A stretch of DNA of 64,000 nucleotides from Rubrobacter aplysinae (GCF_001029505.1 NZ_LEKH01000005.1:62001-126000), one strand, 5' to 3'. Positions 29,265-37,438 are shown, counted from the first letter of the stretch. Made by a program: numbers and translations. The notes: generated from the sequence alone by a model not told the origin.

Positions 29265-30044
29265 TCAGTTCGTTCCATTCAGCAACTCGAACTCGGCCAC
29301 GAGCAGGTCATGGTCGCTCTCCAGATACTTCTCGTCAGTGGCGAAGGCTACGGACTCGTCGTTCGGGATCTTGTTGTGAACCTCCGGTCCTCGGTAGCGG
29401 GTCCGAGAGGCCACAGGAGGCGAGCAGGTGGTCCAGCATCCGTTTCTGCCCACGGTGGAACAGCGTATAGCGGGTGGGCTCGGGGATGCTCCGCTCACAA
29501 GGAACCATGACCCTCGCAGCGAGACCGGCATTGCCTGTCTCCTCGACGTCGCCTTGGATCGCCTTTACCGGGGCTTCCTCCGGTCGGCGTTGAGGTCGCC
29601 GCACACGGAGATGAAGGCATTCTCGTCGGCGTCGAAGATCTCGCCTATCAGCATGCGAGTCTCCAGAACCTGCCCCACCCACTTCTTCGAGGAGGGGAAG
29701 AACCCCTCGGCCCAGCCGACGACCGTCTTTCAGGTGTAAAAGTCCTTCTTCTGTACCTCGATGGGCGTCGGGATGCGGCTCTTGAGGTGCAGGTTTATAA
29801 CGCTCAGCGTTTTGCCCCCGCCCAGCTCGACGGTGGCGCGCAGGATCGGACGCTCATAGCCAACCTCGTCGGCCTCCTCCTGCGCGTTCACTTCCTGCAA
29901 GCACAGAGCGTCCGCATCCAGCAGCCGCCGCAACTGGAGACGCATCACCTCGATGCGAGCCTCCAGAGTAGGTCCGCTCTCATCGGAGGGCATTTCGTCG
30001 AGATTCTCCAGGTTGCAAGTGGCGATACGCAGCTTCTCAGACAT
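29265..30044 (-). pseudogene. Endonuclease/exonuclease/phosphatase family pseudogene
   Basis: The ATG at 30044 has a GGAAGGGA site and begins MSEKLRIATCNLENLDE, the family's N-terminal metal-site motif, followed by LCLQEVNAQE. An in-frame TGA at 29730-29732 interrupts it where the family has Trp (DFYT-stop-KTVVGWAEG). Reading continues through VCGDLNADR, a frameshift, VKAIQGDVEETGN, a further frameshift, and ends DESVAFATDEKYLESDHDLL, the C-terminal SDH site. One nonsense change and two frameshifts make it non-functional. The intact protein would be a roughly 260-residue Mg-dependent phosphodiesterase-fold enzyme. Confidence 0.8.
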
Positions 30045-30194
30045 TCTCCCTTCCGCGCCGCTCCGCGTCCAATGCTCGTGCGCTCGACGCTGCCCTATCG
30101 TTCGGGCGCATCGTAAATGTGTAACGCCCGCTCGCGACAATATACCGAAGCGGCCGCAGCGGGTCCGAAGCACGGTCCTTTCGCCCCGAGAAGT

Positions 30195-30222
30195 TTGAGC
30201 TTTTTGTTAAACTCAGTTTAAT
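30195..30222 (+). promoter_or_regulatory. Promoter and operator of the AbrB/Doc module
   Basis: TTGAGC (30195-30200) and TTTAAT (30217-30222) are separated by 16 bases. A perfect palindrome TTAAAC-TCA-GTTTAA (30207-30221) overlaps the -10 region, as expected for antitoxin autorepression. The gene behind it has a near-perfect GGAGGTGAT ribosome site. Confidence 0.5.
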
Positions 30223-30241
30223 AACTGCCGGGAGGTGATGT

Positions 30242-30475
30242 ATGGCCGAGAAGCGTCAGCTAAAGAGGATCGGGGGCTCGCTGATGGTCAGCCTGCCGCC
30301 GGAGGCCCTCGCGGGGGCGAGGCTCTCCGAGGGCTCCGAGGTACGGGTAAGAACCGAAGCTGGTCAGGTGATTTTGGAGCCCGTTGCGCCAGCCCCTTCT
30401 GATGATCTGGTGGCTTTCGCCGAGAGGTTCATGGACCGTTACGAAGCGGCTTTCCGCGAGCTCTCCGACAGGTAG
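30242..30475 (+). CDS. AbrB/MazE-type antitoxin
   Basis: 77 residues. The N-terminal swapped-hairpin domain of the SpoVT-AbrB/MazE type (RQLKRIGGSLMVSLPPEAL, then GSEVRVRTEAGQVILEP) would bind the palindrome upstream. The C-terminal helix (DDLVAFAERFMDRYEAAFRE) would cover the toxin. Its gene lies 3 bases before a Doc-like toxin gene. The start is secured by GGAGGTGAT placed just before the ATG. Confidence 0.8.
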   Translation: MAEKRQLKRIGGSLMVSLPPEALAGARLSEGSEVRVRTEAGQVILEPVAPAPSDDLVAFAERFMDRYEAAFRELSDR

Positions 30476-30478
30476 AGT

Positions 30479-30871
30479 TTGGAGGGAGTACGGCCGACGG
30501 TCGGAGAGGTGCTTTTTCTGCACTCGGTCGTGATCGGCACCCACGGGGGCTCAGAGGGAGTCAGGGACGTAGGGGCGCTTGAGGCTGCGGTCCATAGGCC
30601 ATGGGGCGCGTCGTTCGGTCGGGAGCACTTTGAGAGCGCGTGGAGCAGGGCTGCGGCGCTGACAGAGAGCATTATCAAGCGGCATCCGTTTGTGGATGGC
30701 AATAAACGCACTGGGGTGTTTGCCGGAGTGAGGCTTCTGGATCTGGCAGGCTATGAACTCGTGGCTACGGACGAGGAGTTGGTACGGCTAGCTGTCGGGG
30801 TAGCGGAAAGGAAGATGGACATAGAGAAGATCTCACAGTGGTTTGCCGACCACACCGCGGCGAATCAGTAG
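30479..30871 (+). CDS. Doc-type (Fic fold) toxin
   Basis: Up to 130 residues with a TTG start 3 bases after the antitoxin stop; the exact start is uncertain. The Fic-fold signature is HPFVDGNKRTGVF (about residues 64-76). It has Lys where Fic AMPylases have Gly and lacks their second Arg, the pattern of Doc, which phosphorylates EF-Tu. The N-terminal LHSVVIGTHGGSEGVRD matches Doc-like proteins. It is paired with an AbrB-type and not a Phd-type antitoxin. Confidence 0.82.
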   Translation: MEGVRPTVGEVLFLHSVVIGTHGGSEGVRDVGALEAAVHRPWGASFGREHFESAWSRAAALTESIIKRHPFVDGNKRTGVFAGVRLLDLAGYELVATDEELVRLAVGVAERKMDIEKISQWFADHTAANQ

Positions 30872-30944
30872 CAGACGAGAGCCGGGGGGCCATCAAGAGC
30901 GAGGTCGCGCGAAGCGCGGGTGAGCCACCAACATTCATGCTTTC

Positions 30945-31090
30945 CGGCGTACGGCGCAGTTCCTCCGATTTCCACGGGCTGACGGCCGGATCTCTGTCCG
31001 GCCGCCGCTCGCGGTTATTGGTTTTCAGTATTCGGACGGTAACAGCAGGCAAGTGCTCGACCTGTCGGACTCGGTGTATGTTATGTGGAG
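30945..31090 (-). repeat. Decayed second copy of the 3' end of the 32049 gene, with its hairpin
   Basis: On the minus strand the frame ends TESDRSSTCLLLPSEY-stop, the same C-terminus as the protein at 32049-32321. A hairpin downstream of the stop (30983-31004) occupies the same place as the one at 32007-32029, with different but still complementary stem bases. The rest of the copy is missing. The remainder of 30872-31187 shows no gene. Confidence 0.7.
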
Positions 31091-31187
31091 TTAGGCATGA
31101 GCTAGTAACGCTAGCCCTGGATATCCGGTTAGGCGACTCTGGGAATGTGTTTTGGGGTGAATTCGTAGGAGGAGATGCCAGCGTATT

Positions 31188-31430
31188 CTAAGAAGCGAAA
31201 GGAGAGTAGGCCACCACGTGCCAGACTTCCCCGGCCTCGCCTTCTCTTAGCTCCATCTGGACGAAACCGGCGGTCGAACCGTCCGTGCGGCTGACCTCGA
31301 CGTGCAGTCCGCGCCCTCCGTCGTAGGTGAAGTCCACGACTCCCACGCGCCCGGCCTCGACGCCAAGCTCCGGTACGTCCTGCGGAATGGGGAACGTGTC
31401 GAGTTCCTGGTATGTGTACGTCCTGGGCAT
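31188..31430 (-). CDS. DUF4926-like small protein
   Basis: 80 residues. The core DVPELGVEAGRVGVVDFTYD followed by GLHVEVSRTDG resembles DUF4926, a small beta-rich family. It sits 44 bases downstream of a DUF6883-like gene on the same strand; I recall these two families as frequent neighbours. That suggests a functional pair, perhaps toxin and partner, but no activity is demonstrated by the sequence. Confidence 0.55.
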   Translation of the reverse strand: MPRTYTYQELDTFPIPQDVPELGVEAGRVGVVDFTYDGGRGLHVEVSRTDGSTAGFVQMELREGEAGEVWHVVAYSPFAS

Positions 31431-31474
31431 GGCATCGATATTCTAGCGTCTATGTGCTGTTCTGTTGACAGAGG

Positions 31475-31873
31475 CTAGTCCACCACTGGTTGTGCGGTGG
31501 AAAGCCGGGGAGCATCGGTAGAGATAGCAGGGTCGAAGGCCCAGCCGGTGAGCACCGGCCCCACCTCGCCGTTGGGTCCCTGGAATCGGGGGATGACGAC
31601 CTCCCACTCCCGCACTAAGCGTCTGGGCTCCTCGACGGTCTTACCGGGGCGCTCCTCGGGCGTGCCCTGCGTGAGCTGTTCGCGGATCAGGCGCTCCAGC
31701 AGATCGGCGTCGTCCTCCTCGAAGCCAAAAACGCTGTTCCATAGCCGGAACTTGTTCCGCCCGACGGGGTGGTCGGGAGAAAGCAGGTAGTCTTCCAGCT
31801 TCTGGCGCGGGATGAGGCCGGACGCGAACCACTCGACTGGCGGCGGCTCGGAAGGTGGACCCTGGGTGCTCAT
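31475..31873 (-). CDS. DUF6883-like protein
   Basis: 132 residues. IPRQKLEDYLLSPDHPVGRNKF followed by RLWNSVFGF matches the DUF6883 opening as I recall it. The C-terminal part (EVVIPRFQGPNGEVGPVLTG, then WAFDPA) fits the rest of that fold. Relatives occur as toxin-like domains, so with the DUF4926-like gene downstream it may be a toxin-antitoxin-like pair. This is inference. Confidence 0.55.
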   Translation of the reverse strand: MSTQGPPSEPPPVEWFASGLIPRQKLEDYLLSPDHPVGRNKFRLWNSVFGFEEDDADLLERLIREQLTQGTPEERPGKTVEEPRRLVREWEVVIPRFQGPNGEVGPVLTGWAFDPAISTDAPRLSTAQPVVD

Positions 31874-32006
31874 GAGCTGAAAATCCTACGTCATCCCGGA
31901 GAATGCTGCTCCGAGCTTCCGGCGAGGTCGGACTGGTCCGGGCGAGCCGCCGCCGACTTACGCTGCCCTCAGATCCGGCGTCACTCCTCCGAGTTCCACG
32001 AGCAGA

Positions 32007-32029
32007 CGGCGGGATCTGCAATCCCGCCG
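32007..32029 (-). terminator. Hairpin downstream of the 32049 gene
   Basis: CGGCGGGAT (32007-32015), loop CTGCA, ATCCCGCCG (32021-32029): a 9-bp perfect stem 20 bases past the minus-strand stop. No U-tract. An equivalent stem with compensatory differences is found at 30983-31004. Confidence 0.5.
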
Positions 32030-32048
32030 CCGCTCGCGGCTCCTTTTC

Positions 32049-32321
32049 TCAATACTCGGACGGCAAGAGCAGGCAGGTGCTGGACCTGTCTGCTTCGGTG
32101 ATGATCCAGGTCCGCTCTTCGCCGATGGGGTAACTCGATAGGATGCGGAAGCCGTGCTTTACGCTGCGCTCGTTCTCGCGGGCGTCCTCTGGCGGGATCT
32201 CTCCCCAATCTCCTGACTGGTGACGGCCGAGAAGCTCTACCGGCGAGACGCCGGAGGCCTCCAGGGCCTCCAGCGCGCCGGGCGTGGCTACGATGCGGCC
32301 GAGCGTAAAGCGGGCGGCCAT
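32049..32321 (-). CDS. Conserved 'plasmid-related' small protein
   Basis: 90 residues. FTLGRIVATPGALEALEASG, the stretch RHQSGDWGEIPPEDARENE and the ending ITEADRSSTCLLLPSEY match a widespread family of about 90-100 residues, often annotated as plasmid-related protein, on mobile elements. Function unknown. Its 3' end exists as a second, decayed copy one kilobase away. Confidence 0.65.
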   Translation of the reverse strand: MAARFTLGRIVATPGALEALEASGVSPVELLGRHQSGDWGEIPPEDARENERSVKHGFRILSSYPIGEERTWIITEADRSSTCLLLPSEY

Positions 32322-32335
32322 TAGACGCCCTCCAG

Positions 32336-32857
32336 CTAGTAGCCGGTCCTACCGCCAAAGGTCAAGGGCGGCGCTCCGATGATGTGCGGGTGGTAGCTAC
32401 CAACCTTCCGCTCCTTCGCCCACTGCCGGATAAGGTCGCCGGCGTCCTCTGGGTCGTCGGTCTCAGCGGTCGCCTGCTCGCAGACCGCTATCGCGTCCAG
32501 CTTCCGTGCGGGTACGCCCATGAAAGCCGTCCGCAGATGAAACTGCCTGATGCCGTAGTCCTCTTCGAGCAGTTCGAGAAAACGGTAGTCGCAGTACCGG
32601 CGGGCGCGCTCGGCCTTCTCACGGTAGATCACGGCCGCGTAGATGTGCTTGCACAGCAGCCCATCCTCGGAGCACCTCTGCTGATAGTCCGGGCAGGTGC
32701 AGGTCTCCTCGCGGAGATCCACCGTGTAGGCATCGGCGCTGCATCCGGGGACGAGGTAGGTCTGAGGGCCTACCTTCCTGATCTCTTCTCCGCGCTCGTT
32801 GTAGAGGCGCATAGCCCGCTCTGCGCGGGCCCTCTCGTGTACACTCACTTCGGCCAT
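32336..32857 (-). CDS. SWIM zinc-finger protein
   Basis: 173 residues from the ATG at 32857 (MAEVSVHERARAERAMRLY), chosen over an upstream in-frame start without coding character. The SWIM motif CxC...CxH is seen as CTCPDYQQR and LLCKHIYAAVIYREK (about residues 54-80). SWIM domains bind DNA or proteins. The rest is helical and unrecognised. It lies just upstream of the plasmid-related gene on the same strand. Confidence 0.7.
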   Translation of the reverse strand: MAEVSVHERARAERAMRLYNERGEEIRKVGPQTYLVPGCSADAYTVDLREETCTCPDYQQRCSEDGLLCKHIYAAVIYREKAERARRYCDYRFLELLEEDYGIRQFHLRTAFMGVPARKLDAIAVCEQATAETDDPEDAGDLIRQWAKERKVGSYHPHIIGAPPLTFGGRTGY

Positions 32858-32979
32858 TGGGTCACTCCCCTGTGGTCCGGGCCTCGGGGTGTTGGAGCAC
32901 CGCCGGGGCCGATTTTCTACTCCAGGTCCCCAACAGGAACCTTTGCCATGAAGGCTCGATTCCGGCGGCAAGGAGCGGA

Positions 32980-33077
32980 GTCAAGGGTGGGTCCCGAAAA
33001 GTTTTTGTGGAGCCCCGCGGAGCAAAACCCGGAGGGCGGTCAGGCGAAGCCTGGCCGAGTTTTCGGGTGCCCTTGAC
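32980..33077. other. Large structured inverted repeat of unknown role
   Basis: GTCAAGGG (32980-32987) pairs with CCCTTGAC (33070-33077), and CCCGAAAA (32993-33000) with TTTTCGGG (33060-33067). An inner stem CAGGC-GAA-GCCTG lies inside. The whole folds as one roughly 98-base rod with small internal loops. It occupies the gene-free stretch 32858-33342 together with an 8-bp hairpin (CCCTGTGG/CCACAGGG at about 33270-33291). Could be a small RNA, a miniature transposable remnant or an origin-like structure. Confidence 0.5.
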
Positions 33078-33342
33078 GGAGGGACGCCGCCGGTACGCTG
33101 ACAGGCGGCAAAGGTTCGATACACGCCAGCGGAGAAAGCATCGAGGTTACCCCCAACGGATCCAGCCTCTACAAGCGGGGAGCGGGCGCAGCCCGCTGGC
33201 CGCGCCTCCACGTCTCTCCTACCGCCAAGAAACGCATAGGGGCTCTGGGCGACCTGGCGAAGCCTGGGCGCCCTGTGGCCCGTACCACAGGGTCGCTTGC
33301 TACTATTGCCTCGCGCTTACAGAAGTAGCGTTATTCGGAAGC

Positions 33343-34508
33343 TCACTCGTCCAGGGGGCTCTGGAGAACCCGTACCAGCTCTTGGGCTGCGTAGACTCGG
33401 TTCCGCCGGCGCCCAGTTATCTCTTCCAGCAGTCCTTCTGCCTCGAGGGACGACACCAGCCGGCGCGCCGCCTCGAAAGAAATACTCAAAGCGTTGGCTA
33501 GCTCCCGTATGTCCGTCACAGGACGAGCGAATAGATGGTCCAGGGCCGAAATCACGTTTGCTCCGCTGCCCGCCTTCTGGAAGCGCTCCCGGTAGGATTC
33601 GCGCAGATCGAAGAGCTTCCCAGCTCGCCGGGCCGCGTCGCGGGCCTCGGTGACCACGCCTCGTAGAAAGAAGAGCAGCCACTCCTCCCAGGCGCCTCTA
33701 CGGCTGACGGCGAGCAGATGATCGTAGTACGACTCGCGGTGGCGCTCGAAGTAGGCGCTAAGGTACAAAAGCGGCTCGGGCAACAGGTCGCGCTCGATGA
33801 GCATGAGCGTTATCAGAAGCCGCCCTATACGGCCGTTGCCGTCGAGGAAGGGATGTACGGCCTCGAACTGATAGTGGACGAGGGCGATGTCCACGAGATG
33901 CGGCAGCCTGGTCTCCTCGTGAATGTACCGTTCAAGCTTCCCCAGAGAGGATGAGATCTCACCCGGGGGCGGGGGCACGTAGGTGGCCTCTCCCGCTTCC
34001 GCTCCCGGGGAACCTATCCAGTTCTGTACGCGGCGGAACTCTCCCGGAGCGCGCTGCGCCCCTCTTACGCCTTCCATCAGGATCTCGTGCATCTCCCTCA
34101 GAAGCCTCAAGGAGAGCGGCATATCCTGTAGCCGTCCCATACCATGCTCCAGCGCCCGCACGTAGTTCTGGACCTCCTGCACATCCCCCTCTGCTCCGGC
34201 GAGCCGAAGAGCGGAGGCTCGGCCTCAAAGGCGTAGAGGTCCACAAGCGAGGCCTGGGTACCCTCGATGCGGGAAGAGAGCACGGCCTCGCGCCTCAGAA
34301 AGGGCCGGGTCAGCAGATAGGGATTCGGCAGGGTGCGGCTCAGGCCGGCCAACTCGCCCAGAGCGCGGTCGGCCTCCGACAGAGCCCGGATTAGCCGGGG
34401 AGAGTACTCCAGATCCGGTGGAAGAGGATCCGGCACGAAGGCCCATGCCCGGTCTCCGATGGATACGAGCTGTCCAGATTTGTCTGGTGTGAAATCCTCC
34501 TGGTGCAT
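33343..34508 (-). pseudogene. Fic-family AMP-transferase, frameshifted
   Basis: The ATG at 34508 begins MHQEDFTPDKSG. The N-terminal part contains the inhibitory-helix motif SSRIEG ((S/T)xxxE(G/N)). Near 34186-34192, at a run of five G on the coding strand, the frame shifts. The rest, beginning GDVQEVQNYVRALEHG, has the intact Fic motif HPFLDGNGRIGRLL and a C-terminal winged-helix segment. Repair of one base gives about 388 residues. The lesion separates the self-inhibitory motif from the catalytic domain. Confidence 0.8.
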
Positions 34509-34539
34509 TGCGAGGCTTATTCTACACAATTGCCCTTTT

Positions 34540-34565
34540 GTTGAATAACTCTGCTGCTATTCAAC
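34540..34565. promoter_or_regulatory. Inverted repeat upstream of fic
   Basis: GTTGAATA (34540-34547) and TATTCAAC (34558-34565) form a perfect 8-bp inverted repeat, 32-57 bases before the fic ATG in an AT-rich patch. Likely an operator or promoter region. Confidence 0.45.
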
Positions 34566-34633
34566 GCCGGTTGTGTGAGAGTCGAAGGCTCATTCACTCT
34601 TGCGGGAGGATTGCGCTCTGATTCATCAGCCTT

Positions 34634-34666
34634 CCAGGAGGACGAGGGTTTTCCTCGTCCTCCTGG
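34634..34666 (-). terminator. Strong hairpin after the replication-relaxation-like operon
   Basis: A 14-bp perfect stem (CCAGGAGGACGAGG/CCTCGTCCTCCTGG) with a 5-base loop, about 50 bases past the minus-strand stop at 34717. No long T-run follows in either direction, but stem strength and position favour a terminator. Confidence 0.6.
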
Positions 34667-34716
34667 CCTACATTCGTGTCTCCCCGTTCTCCCGGGTAGC
34701 GCCGCATCTAACCGCA

Positions 34717-36012
34717 CTATTTTGGCGGCCAGCTTCTGCGTACAGACTTCGTGGAGCGGTGCGTGAGTAGGCCATTAGTCTCCGACGGGAACTCGCTCGG
34801 ATGTTCCTTGAACACGAAGAAATCGTCCTGGCGATAGCTCTGTGCCAGCTCCTCGACCTGTTGCATGGCCTTCTCGTGGGCGAAGAACAGGTAGACCCGG
34901 TCTATATTCGGGTCAGCACAGTAGCTGTCGAGGATGGACTCGTAGGCGGAGAGCCTGCTCTTGCTGACGTGCGTAAGCTCGAGCCCGACCGCCGCGACAG
35001 CGCCACTGTCTCTGAAGAACAAAACACCCTCGGGAGTCGCCGGCCAGGCCTTATGAGCGCCCGGGCTGGAAGCGGGCAACTTGCGACCTAGCTTCTCTTC
35101 CCGCTCTGCCCTGACCTCCTCGCTCATAAGCTCGCGGCCGGTTATCCACTCCGCCCGGCCGCCAAGCGAGTCCATCATGTTCTGGTAGAGACCTACCATC
35201 TTCTTGTAATAGTCGAGCCCGTGCGCCAGGTCGATTACAGACACGTCAGGGAGGTTACTCATTCCCGCGGCTTCTTCTCCCTCGCGGGTTATCCGGTAGA
35301 CGGTCTCCGAATCGCTCTGAAAGTATTGGACATTGGCGTCGATCATTCCTTCCCGACGCATAAGCTCGAGCTGGTCGCAAGCCCGATCCTCGGAGTCGAA
35401 GAACCGCTCTGCCGCCAGAGAAAAATTGCTCTGGGCGAACAGATTCTTCCAAATTGGATACCGATTCATTAGCTGCTTCACATCGGCCGCGATGAACCTC
35501 GCAAGGAACTGCAGCACCTCACGCTCGAGATCGCGGTTTCTCGGAATGCTCGTGGACACACGGGAGGACGTAGGCTTTCGGTTCCGTAGGTCCCGGCCCG
35601 GCTGACGCCGCTCTTCGTTGACTACCTCGAGCGGCTCTTCCTCGCCTCCTACTATCTCTATGCCTTCCGGTACGATCTCCGGCTCTTCTGAACCAGGAAA
35701 CACTCTGCGATTTGAGGAGTTACCAGTCTCCGATGAGGAGGACAAACTCCTAGACTCAGTCTTCTCGGAGGCGCTAACGGGAGCCGGGACGATCGCCGCT
35801 ACCCGGGCGGGGTCGAGATACACCGGAGCCCGATGACCATCGCGGGCGGTGTAGGTGCATTTCTGCAGCCCGCCGTCTTGAGAACCCCCTTCTAGCTCGA
35901 TATCGGCATCTTCGGCCAGCAACTCTATCGGGGTTCTGCCGTCGTCGAAGTGGATGGTCACCTGATACATACCTGCCTCCTCTAGTACGCTGTTTTCTAT
36001 ACTCAGCTTCAT
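34717..36012 (-). CDS. Replication-relaxation-like protein with acidic linker
   Basis: 431 residues. A small N-terminal beta domain (to about 80) is followed by a low-complexity Ser/Glu region (about 80-165). Then comes a winged-helix segment (RACDQLELMRREGMIDANVQ) and a core with PEGVLFFRDSGAVAAVGLEL and THVSKSRL. Spacing and order of P-(D/E)-G, E-L and S-K mirror the PDGLLL...AVELEVSGKE core of the neighbour at 36020. I therefore read the two as diverged relatives in the Replic_Relax group found on actinobacterial plasmids and integrative elements. Function on DNA is probable; details unknown. Confidence 0.5.
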   Translation of the reverse strand: MKLSIENSVLEEAGMYQVTIHFDDGRTPIELLAEDADIELEGGSQDGGLQKCTYTARDGHRAPVYLDPARVAAIVPAPVSASEKTESRSLSSSSETGNSSNRRVFPGSEEPEIVPEGIEIVGGEEEPLEVVNEERRQPGRDLRNRKPTSSRVSTSIPRNRDLEREVLQFLARFIAADVKQLMNRYPIWKNLFAQSNFSLAAERFFDSEDRACDQLELMRREGMIDANVQYFQSDSETVYRITREGEEAAGMSNLPDVSVIDLAHGLDYYKKMVGLYQNMMDSLGGRAEWITGRELMSEEVRAEREEKLGRKLPASSPGAHKAWPATPEGVLFFRDSGAVAAVGLELTHVSKSRLSAYESILDSYCADPNIDRVYLFFAHEKAMQQVEELAQSYRQDDFFVFKEHPSEFPSETNGLLTHRSTKSVRRSWPPK

Positions 36013-36019
36013 TTACCTA

Positions 36020-37195
36020 TCAGCCACCCGTGATCCAGTTCTTCACGGCGTCTTTCCGCCGCTGTTTCTTCTCCTCTTTTTCCCGTACCGCCTGACGATT
36101 GGCCGATGCTGCTTCGATGATCGCCTCTCTAAGCTTTCGTTCGCGGTCTCCCCGGGAGAGGTTGCTACCCCCAAGCTTTCTGGCGACCTCGTCTTGGACA
36201 CGGCGCTGCTCCTCCTCTGTCAGGTAATCCAGGGCCTGCTCGTAGAGCTTCTTTTGCCTTGCCTCCTCCTCGCGCTTGCGCTGTTCTTCTCTCTCGCGGA
36301 GTTCCTTCTCCTCCTGCTCGCGGCGGCGTTGTTCCTCGGCGCGCCGTTTGCGCTTCTGCTGCTCTCTCCACTTGTTCATGGGCGGAAGCTCAGGACGGGC
36401 GGCACCGTGGAAGCGTAGGTTTAGGTGGTCCGCGCTCTGGCGCCTTTTCGCTCTATCATCGACAACCTTCTGGGCTTCGGCGAGCGCCCTCTTCCTTTTC
36501 TTCTCGGAGAAGAAGTACCAGACGACGCCGTCCACCTCGCCATCGCTGTCGAAGTAGTCCTCGAGCTGCTCTCCCAAATCCCAGTTGCGAGAGTCGTCAG
36601 GTATGTGGCTCCGGTGGCGGCCTGCGTACTTCTCGCACGCCTCGTAGTAGCGCTGGGACTCCTTACCACTAACCTCAAGTTCGACCGCCCAGCGCTCCCC
36701 GCCCGGTCCCAGGAGGAGGCCGTCCGGAACCCGCCCTATGCTCATCCCGGGTTTCAGGCGGCTGCGGATCATACGCTCTGTGATCCAGCCTTCGAGGTCA
36801 TAGCCCGTGAGGCCGAGAGCGAGGTCAACGACCTGCAGGTCGTGCTCGTAGTCCCGCTTGTCCAGGCTCGCTGGAACCAGGTCAAGCCCGACCAGGGCAA
36901 GCCCCCGCTTCGTGGCCCGGTACACGCCGTGATCGCCGACCCAGGTGTACCGGTGCTCCAGGAACCCGGCCCCGCAGAGCTTGCGCAGCCTCCTGTAGAC
37001 GGCCTGCTCCGACACTGTTCTCAGCCACCCGGTCTCATCAAGGTAGTCGAAGGCGAACAGCTTGAGCTGCGGCATAGTCACCCACCCGTTTACGCCGGCC
37101 ATCCAGACGATATTCCGGTCTCTGGGCTGGATCCTGATCCCCTTCCGAATCCGGCTGACAGACGCAACAGAGGCTGCGGCTTCACGAGACGCCAT
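36020..37195 (-). CDS. Replication-relaxation family protein
   Basis: 391 residues. N-terminal winged helix (EQAVYRRLRKLCGAGFLEHR) and the family core HDLQVVDLALGLTGYDLEGW. Then PDGLLLGPGGERWAVELEVS and GKESQRYYEACEKYA, which resembles a PD-(D/E)xK nuclease-like fold. A long Arg/Glu-rich coiled coil occupies about residues 275-390. Replic_Relax proteins accompany plasmid and integrative-element maintenance genes. Seven bases separate it from the downstream relative. Confidence 0.65.
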   Translation of the reverse strand: MASREAAASVASVSRIRKGIRIQPRDRNIVWMAGVNGWVTMPQLKLFAFDYLDETGWLRTVSEQAVYRRLRKLCGAGFLEHRYTWVGDHGVYRATKRGLALVGLDLVPASLDKRDYEHDLQVVDLALGLTGYDLEGWITERMIRSRLKPGMSIGRVPDGLLLGPGGERWAVELEVSGKESQRYYEACEKYAGRHRSHIPDDSRNWDLGEQLEDYFDSDGEVDGVVWYFFSEKKRKRALAEAQKVVDDRAKRRQSADHLNLRFHGAARPELPPMNKWREQQKRKRRAEEQRRREQEEKELREREEQRKREEEARQKKLYEQALDYLTEEEQRRVQDEVARKLGGSNLSRGDRERKLREAIIEAASANRQAVREKEEKKQRRKDAVKNWITGG

Positions 37196-37438
37196 GTATC
37201 CTCCCCTCAGACCACGCTCTGTCTATGCCCGACCAACGTGGGCGCTCTTCGCAGCGACTGGAAAAGTCCGCAGACCCACACCCAGAAACAGCAGGTAGGG
37301 CGAGTAAGCTGTGCAAGAAACCACCTCACCATAATTCCTTTACCTAGGAGGGATGCGAGATGTTCAGGTTGTTGAGAAGGCTGTAGTTTCGGGCTCAACA
37401 ACTTCCTAAACACCGGGTCCAACGAGTTCAGGAAAGCT

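Noticed and set aside
30838-31191. 117-codon plus-strand open frame after the Doc gene
   Set aside because: It runs antisense through the decayed duplicate of the 32049 gene and overlaps the end of doc. No ribosome site and no protein-like pattern.
33077-33328. 83 open plus-strand codons reading GSSLYKRGAGAARWPRLHVS near the middle
   Set aside because: No usable start codon after the upstream stop, no family recognised, and it overlaps structured repeats. At most a fragment.
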